Shown here piece by piece: positions 7,915 through 15,592 of a stretch of 64,000 nt of DNA. The DNA lies in contig JBDXFZ010000146.1 of the NCBI GenBank assembly GCA_039990395.1, forward strand, positions 1,240,001 through 1,304,000, written 5' to 3'. The number at the start of each line of letters is the position of its first letter. Position 1 is the stretch's first letter. The notes under the pieces are model-generated. The model had not been told where the DNA came from. It saw only the letters and a list, made by a program, of their open reading frames with translations, and did no database searches. Origin of the DNA: CALINF01 sp039990395 (GTDB lineage Bacteria; Pseudomonadota; Gammaproteobacteria; Pseudomonadales; Halieaceae). The position numbers and the translations under genes were made by a program.

Positions 7915-8757
7915 ATGAACATTGAGCAGATAGCAGCAAACCGCTGCTTCGAAGGATCACAGCTGCGTTTTACGCATGCGGCAACCACAACTCAGTGCGA
8001 TATGAATTTTTCGGTCTTCCTGCCTCCGGCTGTTCATGAGGGACCCGTGCCAGTTATCTATTGGCTATCTGGACTCACGTGTACCGACGAGAACTTTGTG
8101 CAGAAAGCGGGAGCTCAGCGCTACGCCGCGGAGCATGGAGTGGCAATCATCGCGCCTGACACAAGTCCACGCGGTGACGATGTTCCCGATGACGCCGAGG
8201 GCGCCTGGGACTTTGGTCTGGGGGCCGGCTTCTACGTCAACGCCACACAGTCCCCCTGGAACACCCACTACCAGATGTATGACTACATCACACAGGAACT
8301 GCCAGCAGTTGTCGCTGAGCACTTCTCAGTAGATACACAACGCAGCGCTATCATGGGCCATTCCATGGGCGGACATGGCGCGCTCACCATCGCGCTGAAG
8401 AACCCGGCGCAGTATCGTTCGGTATCTGCTTTCTCGCCCATCGTAGCGCCAACTCAATGCCCCTGGGGTGAAAAAGCCTTAGGTCACTATTTAGGGGACA
8501 ACCGCGAAAGCTGGCAAGCCTACGACACCTGTGAACTAATACGCAGCGGTGCGCAGGCGCTGCCCATGCTTGTAGACCAAGGCGAGGCGGATGATTTTCT
8601 AGATGAGCAACTGAAAACGGGGTTACTGGAGCAGACGTGTGTGGACACAGGTTGCGCTGCCACGATAAGACGACAACCCGGCTATGATCATTCCTACTTT
8701 TTTATTGCGAGCTTTATAGGAAGCCACATCGCATTTCACGCCAAGGCGCTACGCTAA
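7915..8757 (+). CDS. fghA: S-formylglutathione hydrolase
   Basis: 280 residues, full length for the FrmB/YeiG/esterase D family. It hydrolyses S-formylglutathione to formate and glutathione, the second step of glutathione-dependent formaldehyde oxidation. Family blocks are present in order: YWLSGLTCTDENF, the substrate loop PDTSPRGDDVP, GAGFYVNATQSPW, nucleophile elbow GHSMGGHGAL (Ser150), acid D226 in QGEADDF and His259 in GYDHSYFF. The start has AGGGGG upstream. The usual partner, the glutathione-dependent formaldehyde dehydrogenase, is not beside it and is not in this window. Confidence 0.95.
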   Translation: MNIEQIAANRCFEGSQLRFTHAATTTQCDMNFSVFLPPAVHEGPVPVIYWLSGLTCTDENFVQKAGAQRYAAEHGVAIIAPDTSPRGDDVPDDAEGAWDFGLGAGFYVNATQSPWNTHYQMYDYITQELPAVVAEHFSVDTQRSAIMGHSMGGHGALTIALKNPAQYRSVSAFSPIVAPTQCPWGEKALGHYLGDNRESWQAYDTCELIRSGAQALPMLVDQGEADDFLDEQLKTGLLEQTCVDTGCAATIRRQPGYDHSYFFIASFIGSHIAFHAKALR

Positions 8758-8807
8758 ACGCGACGGGAGGACACTTGCGTTGAAAACGGCCTAAGGTGCC
8801 TTGAGAG

Positions 8808-9620
8808 CTATTCGGAGTCGCTGGCTGAGTCTGGATAGAGCAATGAACGCCAGTTGCCACGCTCAAAGGGGCTCCAACTGCCTGCAGGTTGCGACAAGCG
8901 TTCAGCCACCAGGAACCAAATTGCGGGATTCAGCGTCATACCGCAGTGACTCCCTCGAACCCGAATATTCTGGGTCTGCGCATGCCCACCCTGCTGAACC
9001 GTGGTTTGCCAGTTCACAACGCCATCGCCCTGGGAAAAGATGGAGGTCGTGGGTACCGGCGGTGCCAGATGCAGCTCGTCCTCTTCCAATGGCAACTCCT
9101 CTTCCGGGTTCAGCGCCATGAATAATCGCGCGGGATAGGAGCCCGTCAGACGACCCTCGCCAAAAGGACTGCCCAGAGAGATGACCTGGCGGGTTTTATC
9201 CGGTAATTCCCGAGCCAGTTCGCGCGCAAAAATACCACCCAGACTATGTCCCACTAAAGACACAGGCCCTTGATACCGGTCGGAAAGATATTCAATACGC
9301 TCAACCAGCGCTTCCAATACACCCTCGCGAGGGCCCAGATTACGACCCTGCCCCCAGCCATGTACGGAGTAGTCTAGCTTGGTCAGGTAGCGCCTGAATG
9401 TGGCGTTGTAGCCGTCCGACCCCAGGAACCCAGGCAGAACGACAACCGGGTGACCGTCGCCTCGCGGCGCTTTGTCGAGCCACTTACGCGAAATGGTGAG
9501 AGATATCGCCTCCGCAGCGGCTCGATGAGCCTCGGTTAAAGCCAACAACGCGCTGGGTGGCGGGATATGAGGTTCTGTTTCGAGCATCTCGCCGTACATT
9601 GCGGCGTTTGCGGCTGCCAA
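8808..9620 (-). CDS. alpha/beta hydrolase, lipase-like (TTG start)
   Basis: 270 residues with the order VVVLPGFLGSDGY (oxyanion region), GHSLGG with Ser126, a likely acid D199 in SQGDGVV, and His225 in VRGSHCGMTLNP, which together form the triad of a triacylglycerol-lipase or acetyltransferase-like hydrolase. No signal peptide is evident. The start codon is TTG with GGGAGG six bases upstream, a better site than the later ATG at residue 8. The protein resembles cytoplasmic alpha/beta hydrolases that act on acyl esters. It is flanked by convergent fghA and by the psp region. Confidence 0.85.
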   Translation of the reverse strand: MAAANAAMYGEMLETEPHIPPPSALLALTEAHRAAAEAISLTISRKWLDKAPRGDGHPVVVLPGFLGSDGYNATFRRYLTKLDYSVHGWGQGRNLGPREGVLEALVERIEYLSDRYQGPVSLVGHSLGGIFARELARELPDKTRQVISLGSPFGEGRLTGSYPARLFMALNPEEELPLEEDELHLAPPVPTTSIFSQGDGVVNWQTTVQQGGHAQTQNIRVRGSHCGMTLNPAIWFLVAERLSQPAGSWSPFERGNWRSLLYPDSASDSE

Positions 9621-10060
9621 AGGCGCCTCCCTGATAGGAGCATTGCTTGCGGGCGCTCCAAACTCAAATGGAATTTCCCCTTGAGCATAACGAAATTTTA
9701 GAGCTGCAGGAAGCCCCCTAGCAAGGGGTCAATACCAGACCAGCTGCAGTCCGATATTCAGCCAATCGCCCAGGTCAATCCACCTCGAACTGACACCGCA
9801 GCTGCCCTGTAGCAGCCAATCTGGCACATCCAGCCAGATCGCCATTTCCATACCTACCTCCATGCCATCGCATCCTCGCGAGTGCTGCCGACGTTGCGGC
9901 TTATTGTGTTGTGCAAGGTCTTTGCGCCTTGCTGTAGCAACTTAGGTTAAACACCCCCGGCTAGTTGCCGCTTCTCTTACGTCCTGCCAGCATTTTCACC
10001 AGGCAAGCCGATCCCCCGCCCGCAAGGGCCAAACAACAAATCAGGCAGGGGTTTTGGGGT
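9621..10060. other. 440-bp region between hydrolase and pspC
   Basis: No standard-size gene. It holds one short minus-strand ORF with a good ribosome binding site (9729-9851), a small hairpin CCCC-TTGCTA-GGGG directly after that ORF, and an inverted repeat GCAAGG/CCTTGC at 9913-9932. Nothing else seen. Confidence 0.5.
9729..9851 (-). CDS. possible 40-aa Trp-rich peptide downstream of pspC
   Basis: A minus-strand ORF of 40 codons with ATG at 9851 preceded by GGAGG five bases upstream. A longer version starts at 9863. The product begins MEMAIWLDVPDWLLQG and ends LNIGLQLVWY; it has five tryptophans and regular spacing of hydrophobic and acidic residues, as in an amphipathic helix. The hairpin CCCC/GGGG follows the stop. 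It lies 210 bases after pspC on the same strand, so it could be a last psp gene. No homolog recognised; chance ORF is possible. Confidence 0.35.
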   Translation of the reverse strand: MEMAIWLDVPDWLLQGSCGVSSRWIDLGDWLNIGLQLVWY

Positions 10061-10585
10061 TTAGAGCTTTGAGAACTCGTTATTCAGATTGTACTGTCGG
10101 GAGGTCACATAGCTCTCCATAACTTCCACACGTCGCAATGCTGCATCCAATCGCTCGCGCGCTCTCCGCAGGCGAACGCTGGAGCTTTCGCTGTAGCGGA
10201 AGACCTTGCGTGGACGATAGTCATGAACGCGCTCGTCATATTCCATCTCAACATCGGTCTCGTCGAGATCTTCATAATCAGCATAGTAGGCCCTCTCATC
10301 CCCATCGCGACGAGAGGGACGTGGGGCCAATAGTATCCAGGCGCCCACGTAGGCCCACAGTGCCAAAGTGCCTGTGAACAGGAACGCGCCTACCCACATC
10401 AATCGCACCACCCAGTGCGCTATATCCCAGTGGTCTGCAAGGCCCGCAGACACTCCAGCGATTTTTCCTTCACGCGTGTTGCGATAGAGGTTCATACCCC
10501 AACCTGAATTCTTACGGGTACGAAAGCGACTTGCTTGACGACGATAGTCGTCGTGACGCGAATGTCTTTTACGTCTTCTGCTCAT
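10061..10585 (-). CDS. pspC: phage shock protein C
   Basis: 174 residues. A basic N-terminal tail of about 30 residues (MSRRRKRHSRHDDYRRQ) precedes the PspC domain: LYRNTREGKIAGVSAGLADHW, then one membrane segment WVGAFLFTGTLALWAYVGAWIL. A charged, partly helical C-terminal part of about 80 residues follows. With PspB it senses inner-membrane stress and draws PspA away from PspF. It starts three bases after the pspB stop, with AAGGAGTGAG upstream. The basic N-terminal tail is longer than in E. coli PspC. Confidence 0.95.
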   Translation of the reverse strand: MSRRRKRHSRHDDYRRQASRFRTRKNSGWGMNLYRNTREGKIAGVSAGLADHWDIAHWVVRLMWVGAFLFTGTLALWAYVGAWILLAPRPSRRDGDERAYYADYEDLDETDVEMEYDERVHDYRPRKVFRYSESSSVRLRRARERLDAALRRVEVMESYVTSRQYNLNNEFSKL

Positions 10586-10588
10586 GAC

Positions 10589-10846
10589 TCACTCCTTGTC
10601 CGTATCTTTACGGTGACTTTTCTGGCGCCAGTCTGGATGATCCGCATCCAGGATAGACTCCAGAGTCCCGATCCGCTGTGTCAGCGCATCGACGGTTTCG
10701 AGCATATGCTCGATGCTTTCCCGATCTTCCTCGTTCAGGCTGCGCGACGACTTGCCTACGCTGCGGTAGTGCATCGTAATCCAGATGGGCGCGACAACCA
10801 CCAGAAAGAGGATGGTGGGTGCAAGCATGAATTCCCAAAATTCCAT
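10589..10846 (-). CDS. pspB: phage shock protein B
   Basis: 85 residues, the usual PspB length. One N-terminal membrane anchor (FMLAPTILFLVVVAPIWITMHY) is followed by a cytoplasmic helical tail that reads as a short coiled coil (LETVDALTQRIGTLESIL) and a charged end. It forms the membrane signalling pair with PspC. It lies 81 bases after pspA and three bases before pspC on the same strand, in the standard order A-B-C. Confidence 0.95.
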   Translation of the reverse strand: MEFWEFMLAPTILFLVVVAPIWITMHYRSVGKSSRSLNEEDRESIEHMLETVDALTQRIGTLESILDADHPDWRQKSHRKDTDKE

Positions 10847-10927
10847 TTATTCATTCCTTGGGCAGCGGACAATGATGTCCCCATGCTGCCATTAACATTC
10901 CAGTAAGCCAAACACACCCTGTTTGCT

Positions 10928-11620
10928 TCAGCCATTATTTTCAGCAGGCTTGGCATTATCGTGCATTTCACTCTTAAGGCGCGCCAGCTCATCATTGATG
11001 CGCTCATCTTCTTCCAGCGAGTCTATCTCGGCAGCCAGATCCGGTGGCACATCTCTACCAACGTCCATTGATTCAAGCTGGCTTTCGAGGGTATCCATGC
11101 GGCGCTCGAAGTGATCGAACCGCTGGAAGGCAGTGTCTAATGCTTCACGGTGCATCTGACGCTTCACCTTAATGCGAGACTCAACCGTCTTACTGCGCAT
11201 CATCAATGCTTTCTGCTTTGCCTTCGCATCGGTCAGTTTCTGCTGCAATTGTGCTACTTCAACATTAAGCTGTGCGATGTGCTCATCAGTCGCCTTGAGC
11301 TCCGCTTCTACAACAGTAACCTCCTCCTCTATGGCGCGTTTTTCCTGCAGCGCTGCCCTGGCCAGATCTTCGCGACCCTTGCTAATAGCGAGTCGGGCTT
11401 TTTCTTCCCAACTGTCAGCCTCTGCCTGCACCTGCTCCAACTTTCGCGCAGCTCCCTTGCGATCAGCCAGTACCCGCGCCGAAGAACTGCGAACCTCAAC
11501 CAACGTGTCTTCCATTTCCTGAATGATCAAGCGGATCATCTTTTCGGGATCTTCCGCCTGGTCCAGCAACGAATTAATGTTGGAGTTAATAATGTCTGTC
11601 ATGCGGGAAAAAATACCCAT
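10928..11620 (-). CDS. pspA: phage shock protein A
   Basis: 230 residues, nearly all helical coiled coil. It starts MGIFSRMTDIINSNINSLLDQAEDPEKMIRLIIQEM, the amphipathic membrane-binding helix and following signature of the PspA/IM30 family. It binds stressed inner membrane as an oligomer and, when free, inhibits the enhancer-binding protein PspF. AAGGAG lies seven bases before the ATG. It is the second gene of the unit that begins with a small membrane protein at 11823. Confidence 0.97.
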   Translation of the reverse strand: MGIFSRMTDIINSNINSLLDQAEDPEKMIRLIIQEMEDTLVEVRSSSARVLADRKGAARKLEQVQAEADSWEEKARLAISKGREDLARAALQEKRAIEEEVTVVEAELKATDEHIAQLNVEVAQLQQKLTDAKAKQKALMMRSKTVESRIKVKRQMHREALDTAFQRFDHFERRMDTLESQLESMDVGRDVPPDLAAEIDSLEEDERINDELARLKSEMHDNAKPAENNG

Positions 11621-11640
11621 TGTGCTTCTCCTTAGTGTGA

Positions 11641-11823
11641 CTACCCTGTCCTGCCGTCATGTCGTGACTGCACAGGTGCTCCTATCCAAAACAACAGCTC
11701 AACGACGACTACCATCTGGAACATTGTCCAGAGGCCTGTCGCCAGGCCCATGACGAGGCTGATGACACTGCATGTCACCAACAGCGACACGTAAATCAAC
11801 TTTCTCTCGTCTTTGTGTTGCAT
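11641..11823 (-). CDS. small membrane protein at the head of the psp operon
   Basis: 60 residues: a short charged N terminus (MQHKDERK), then two closely spaced hydrophobic segments (LIYVSLLVTCSVISLVMGLATGL and MFQMVVVVELLFWIGAPV) and a basic tail. AGGGAG lies eight bases before the ATG, and the pspA start follows 20 bases after the stop. It stands between the sigma54-type promoter and pspA, so it should be induced with them. I do not recognise it as PspD, PspE or PspG, though PspG is also a small two-segment membrane protein. Confidence 0.65.
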   Translation of the reverse strand: MQHKDERKLIYVSLLVTCSVISLVMGLATGLWTMFQMVVVVELLFWIGAPVQSRHDGRTG

Positions 11824-11896
11824 GTGCTCTACTCCCTGAGGGAATTTTTCGTAGCAACAACATCTGTGAACCTGTGTGAGCTACGCCCTAACTAAT

Positions 11897-11912
11897 ACAG
11901 TTATCGTGCCAG
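11897..11912 (-). promoter_or_regulatory. sigma54-type promoter of the psp operon
   Basis: On the minus strand CTGGCACGATAACTGT matches the -24 element (TGGCACG) exactly and has the -12 dinucleotide as GT instead of the usual GC, with the correct ten-base spacing. It lies about 75 bases upstream of the first psp gene and is opposite pspF, a sigma54 activator, which supports the call. Confidence 0.65.
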
Positions 11913-12047
11913 CTTTTCTATCTTGTTGTTTTAATTGGCTTTTATAAGGGGGTTGACTGCTTTTTAAGCACCCGCGCTCATCTAAAACGGCTTTTTTTAC
12001 TCTTTAATGGGCTTTATTTACCACAACAAATGGTTTAATTTACCTAA

Positions 12048-13094
12048 ATGAGAACGCAAGAAGGCATGGTTGGCAATTCGCAGGCATTTGCAGAGGCACT
12101 TGACCGGATATCCTACCTCGCCCCCATTAATCGCCCTGTCCTGATTTTGGGTGAGCGCGGAACCGGCAAAGAACTCGCTGCGGAGCGCTTGCACTTCCTC
12201 TCCACACGCTGGGACGCCCCCCTCGTCAAGGTCAATTGCGCCGCCATAGCAGAGAGCCTGCTGGAGTCAGAGCTATTTGGCCATGAGCCGGGCGCGTTTA
12301 CTGGGGCTACCCGCACCCGTCAAGGCCGCTTTGAGCGCGCAGATGGTGGCACCCTATTCCTGGATGAAATTGCCACTATGTCTGGCCGGCTTCAGGAGAA
12401 GCTCCTCCGATTAGTGGAATACGGGGAATTTGAGCGCCTGGGTGGCCAGGAAACGCTGAGAGTGGACGTGCGCATCGCCGCTGCAACCAATGCCGACCTT
12501 AAAGCCATGGCGGATGACAACCTGTTCCGGCACGACCTGCTCGACCGGCTGAGCTTTGATGTCGTGCACTTGCCGGCCCTATGCCAGCGCATGGAAGATA
12601 TCGAGCCGCTAGCACAGCACTTTGCGATACTGATGACAGCTGAGCTTGGCTGGGAAATGTTTCCGGGGTTTTCCGCAAAGGCACTATCCACCCTCCAGGC
12701 TTATCGCTGGCCGGGAAATGTGCGCGAACTAAAGAACGTGGTAGAGCGTTCGATCTACCGCTGGGGCGACCCGACAACACCCGTCGACGAAATTGTCATT
12801 GACCCTTTCGTCTCACCCTACCCCGCGGTTGAAGCGGACATCGATCAGTCCGATGCTCTGTCGGTCGAGCGCCAGGAACACCCACAGCCCAATGCCGCCA
12901 ACATTGCGGACCAAGCTGCTGAACCGGATTTCACGCAAAGAATGGAAAGCATTGAGCGCAAGTTCGTGGAAGAAGCTCTGGCTAAAAACGGGCATAATCA
13001 GCGACTGACCGCAGATACCCTCGGTCTCACTTATGATCAGGTGCGTGGCCTGGTTAGAAAACATGGATTGGGTGGCCGAAGGCGTCGCCACTAA
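12048..13094 (+). CDS. pspF: psp operon transcriptional activator (sigma54 enhancer-binding protein)
   Basis: 348 residues. It has no receiver or GAF domain and begins almost directly with the AAA+ domain, as PspF does. Walker A GERGTGKE at 35-42, the sigma54-contact loop GAFTGA at 82-87, Walker B GGTLFLDE at 101-108, and the R-finger region LLDRLSFDVVHLP follow. A linker of about 50 residues leads to a Fis-type helix-turn-helix (residues about 305-342, NQRLTADTLGLTYDQVRGLVRKHGL). It drives the divergent psp promoter and is inhibited by PspA. The ATG has only a weak ribosome binding site, which fits the low level expected of this protein. Confidence 0.95.
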   Translation: MRTQEGMVGNSQAFAEALDRISYLAPINRPVLILGERGTGKELAAERLHFLSTRWDAPLVKVNCAAIAESLLESELFGHEPGAFTGATRTRQGRFERADGGTLFLDEIATMSGRLQEKLLRLVEYGEFERLGGQETLRVDVRIAAATNADLKAMADDNLFRHDLLDRLSFDVVHLPALCQRMEDIEPLAQHFAILMTAELGWEMFPGFSAKALSTLQAYRWPGNVRELKNVVERSIYRWGDPTTPVDEIVIDPFVSPYPAVEADIDQSDALSVERQEHPQPNAANIADQAAEPDFTQRMESIERKFVEEALAKNGHNQRLTADTLGLTYDQVRGLVRKHGLGGRRRRH

Positions 13095-13111
13095 CGCAAG
13101 GTGCAGACTCT

Positions 13112-13945
13112 TTGCCACACTCTCTACCAGTTTCCCTCCTGCCAACGGCAATTTCTGCGCTAGGCAATGCCTCGTTTCCGCAGCACCTGCTGAACTGGCT
13201 GAAGGAGGTAGCAGCCTTCGATAGTGCCGTCATCATGGGATACCCCGAACATAGCGCGCTTACGGTGCTGCACAATGCGCTACACGCTGGAGATCAACCT
13301 GGTTTTGGTGGCGCCTACCGCGATGGGCTCTGGCTATTGTCCCCGCTCTATCTGGCCGCCCGTTCGGGCAGACGAGGCTACTTTCACATACTTGATATTG
13401 CGCCGCCCAATTTTGCCGACAGCGATTACTATGCACTGTACTACCGCTCAAATGGCGTGGCTGATCATACGGGCTTTCTGGTTGAAAGCGGTGGCGGCAT
13501 CCCGCTGGCAATTTCTCTGGAGCGCACCCCCGCCTTGGGGCCCTACACTGAGACAGAAAAAACCGCGCTGGCAGATGCTGGCGATGTTGTCGCCGCATTA
13601 GTGCGCAAGCACTGGCCAGGTAGCCTGGAAGGGACAATGGCAGGTCAAACGGATTTGCACGCACAGGTCCAAAAGGTCTTGCAGGCCTTTGGCAGCAGCC
13701 TGCTAACACCCCGAGAGCGTGACGTCGTTCAACTGGTACTGCGTGGTTACCCTTCTAAAGCAGTGGCTAGCAGCCTGGGTATCAGTGCCCAAACCGAGCA
13801 GGTGCACCGCAAGAACATTTATCACAAGTTAGGATTATCCTCACACAATGCACTGTTCTCTCTATTCTTTGATGCGCTTGCACAACCACTGACCGACAAC
13901 CAAGATCCGATTCCCGACCTACTCTCCCAGCGCGGCCATAGCTAA
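13112..13945 (+). CDS. LuxR-family transcriptional regulator
   Basis: 277 residues. The N-terminal 190 residues form an unassigned sensor part. The C terminus is a LuxR/GerE helix-turn-helix: LTPRERDVVQLVLRGYPSKAVASSLGISAQTEQVHRKNIYHKLGLSSHNALFSLFF at about 208-263. No receiver domain is present. It lies 118 bases upstream of gabD on the same strand and close behind pspF, so it may control the gabD and aminotransferase pair. Similar single LuxR proteins sit next to aldehyde dehydrogenase and transaminase genes in other proteobacteria, which is recollection, not search. Confidence 0.85.
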   Translation: MPHSLPVSLLPTAISALGNASFPQHLLNWLKEVAAFDSAVIMGYPEHSALTVLHNALHAGDQPGFGGAYRDGLWLLSPLYLAARSGRRGYFHILDIAPPNFADSDYYALYYRSNGVADHTGFLVESGGGIPLAISLERTPALGPYTETEKTALADAGDVVAALVRKHWPGSLEGTMAGQTDLHAQVQKVLQAFGSSLLTPRERDVVQLVLRGYPSKAVASSLGISAQTEQVHRKNIYHKLGLSSHNALFSLFFDALAQPLTDNQDPIPDLLSQRGHS

Positions 13946-14063
13946 TTTAGCGACAGGTTCTTCCTCGACACCAGCCAACAAACAATTTGTCTACCTGAAG
14001 TCAGGTATGGCAACATTTTCCTGTAATCCTTAAGCTAACCGTCAACTATCAAGGAATCACGCC

Positions 14064-15527
14064 ATGAGCTTGTCACTGTCCGACCCCTCCCTGCTTAAAT
14101 CTCAGGCCTATATCGATGGCCAGTGGGTAGACGCCGATGATGGCGCAACTTTTCCAGTGACTAACCCCGCTAACGGTGAGCTGATTACAACGGTAGCCAA
14201 AATTGGCGCTGCCGAAACCGCTCGCGCGATCGCCGCGGCAGATCGAGCGATGCAAGAGTGGAAAATACTACCTGCGAAGACTCGCGCCAATGTACTGCGC
14301 AAGTGGTTCGATCTCATGATGGCCAATCAAGAAGACCTGGCCATTATTATGACGGCAGAGCAAGGCAAGGTTCTGGCAGAGTCCCGCGGTGAAGTCGCTT
14401 ATGGCGCTGCCTTTATGGAATGGTTTGGCGAAGAGGCCAAGCGTATTGATGGTGACGTAATTCCTGCGCCCTCTTCCGATAAGCGGATCATTTGCATCAA
14501 ACAGCCAGTGGGCGTTGTCGCTGCTATCACTCCCTGGAACTTTCCTAACGCAATGATTGCGCGTAAGGCTGCCCCAGCGCTGGCAGCGGGTTGCTCCATT
14601 ATCATCAAACCTGCCGCAGAGACTCCATTGTCGGCGTTTGCCATGGCTGAACTGGCAGAGCGCGCCGGCGTACCTGCTGGTGTGTTCAATGTTATTGCCG
14701 GCGGCTCTTCACAAATCGGTGGCGAGATGACAGGTAATCCCACTGTCCGCAAGCTGACGTTTACCGGGAGCACGCCGGTGGGCAAGATGCTGGAAGCACA
14801 ATGCGCAAACACAGTAAAAAAGACGTCGATGGAATTGGGCGGCAACGCGCCTTTTATTGTGTTTGAAGATGCAGATATGGATGCTGCTATTGAAGGTGCG
14901 CTGATTTCAAAGTACCGCAATGCAGGACAGACTTGCGTGTGTTCTAACCGCCTGTTTGTTCACGATAGCATCTACGACACATTCGTTGAAAAACTGGTTG
15001 CCGCTACCGCTGCAATGACTGTGGGTAACGGCGCGCAAGACGGTATAGACATCGGGCCTCTGGTGAATAAGAGCGCGGTGAATGACGTAGACGAACTGGT
15101 CAGTGCATCAGTAGCCTCAGGCGCAAAGGTGGCGCTGGGTGGCAGCGCACATGCACTGGGTGGCTGTTTTTACCAACCAACGATTCTTACTGAAGTGACT
15201 TCTGACATGGCGGTTTTTCGGAACGAAATTTTCGGCCCGGTTGCACCCGTAATACGTTTTTCCTCCGAGCAGGAAGTCATCGCCATGGCGAATGACACCG
15301 AGTTCGGTCTCGCTTCCTATTTTTATACTCGCGATATTGGGCGAGTCTGGCGTGTAGCAGAGGCACTTGAATACGGTATTGTCGGCATTAATGAGGGCAT
15401 TATCTCTAACGAGATGGCGCCGTTTGGTGGCGTAAAAGAATCCGGCTCGGGTCGCGAAGGATCCAAGTACGGCATCGACGATTACGTTGAAATTAAATAC
15501 ATGCTGATGGGTGGGCTGGATAGTTAA
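14064..15527 (+). CDS. gabD: NAD(P)-dependent succinate-semialdehyde dehydrogenase
   Basis: 487 residues, the exact GabD size. It oxidises succinate semialdehyde (or glutarate semialdehyde) to the acid. Motifs in order: ITPWNFPNAMIARK for cofactor binding, FTGSTPVGKML, general base E257 in MELGGNAPF, and catalytic C291 in GQTCVCSNR. The second cysteine two residues on (C293) is typical of this subfamily and can form a regulatory disulfide in the human enzyme. AAGGAATCACGCC precedes the ATG. The next gene is an omega-aminotransferase, which would supply its semialdehyde substrate. Confidence 0.92.
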   Translation: MSLSLSDPSLLKSQAYIDGQWVDADDGATFPVTNPANGELITTVAKIGAAETARAIAAADRAMQEWKILPAKTRANVLRKWFDLMMANQEDLAIIMTAEQGKVLAESRGEVAYGAAFMEWFGEEAKRIDGDVIPAPSSDKRIICIKQPVGVVAAITPWNFPNAMIARKAAPALAAGCSIIIKPAAETPLSAFAMAELAERAGVPAGVFNVIAGGSSQIGGEMTGNPTVRKLTFTGSTPVGKMLEAQCANTVKKTSMELGGNAPFIVFEDADMDAAIEGALISKYRNAGQTCVCSNRLFVHDSIYDTFVEKLVAATAAMTVGNGAQDGIDIGPLVNKSAVNDVDELVSASVASGAKVALGGSAHALGGCFYQPTILTEVTSDMAVFRNEIFGPVAPVIRFSSEQEVIAMANDTEFGLASYFYTRDIGRVWRVAEALEYGIVGINEGIISNEMAPFGGVKESGSGREGSKYGIDDYVEIKYMLMGGLDS

Positions 15528-15592
15528 TCTGCAGCGGCAATGGAATATCAGGGCTTTTACGCCCTACGTGATAAAGAGAAGAGGACAGGATC

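Noticed and set aside
13112..13945. LuxR gene plus the penicillin acylase (possible AHL acylase) as a quorum-sensing pair
   Set aside because: The LuxR N-terminal part shows no recognisable autoinducer-binding signature, no luxI is present, and the two genes are 49 kb apart.
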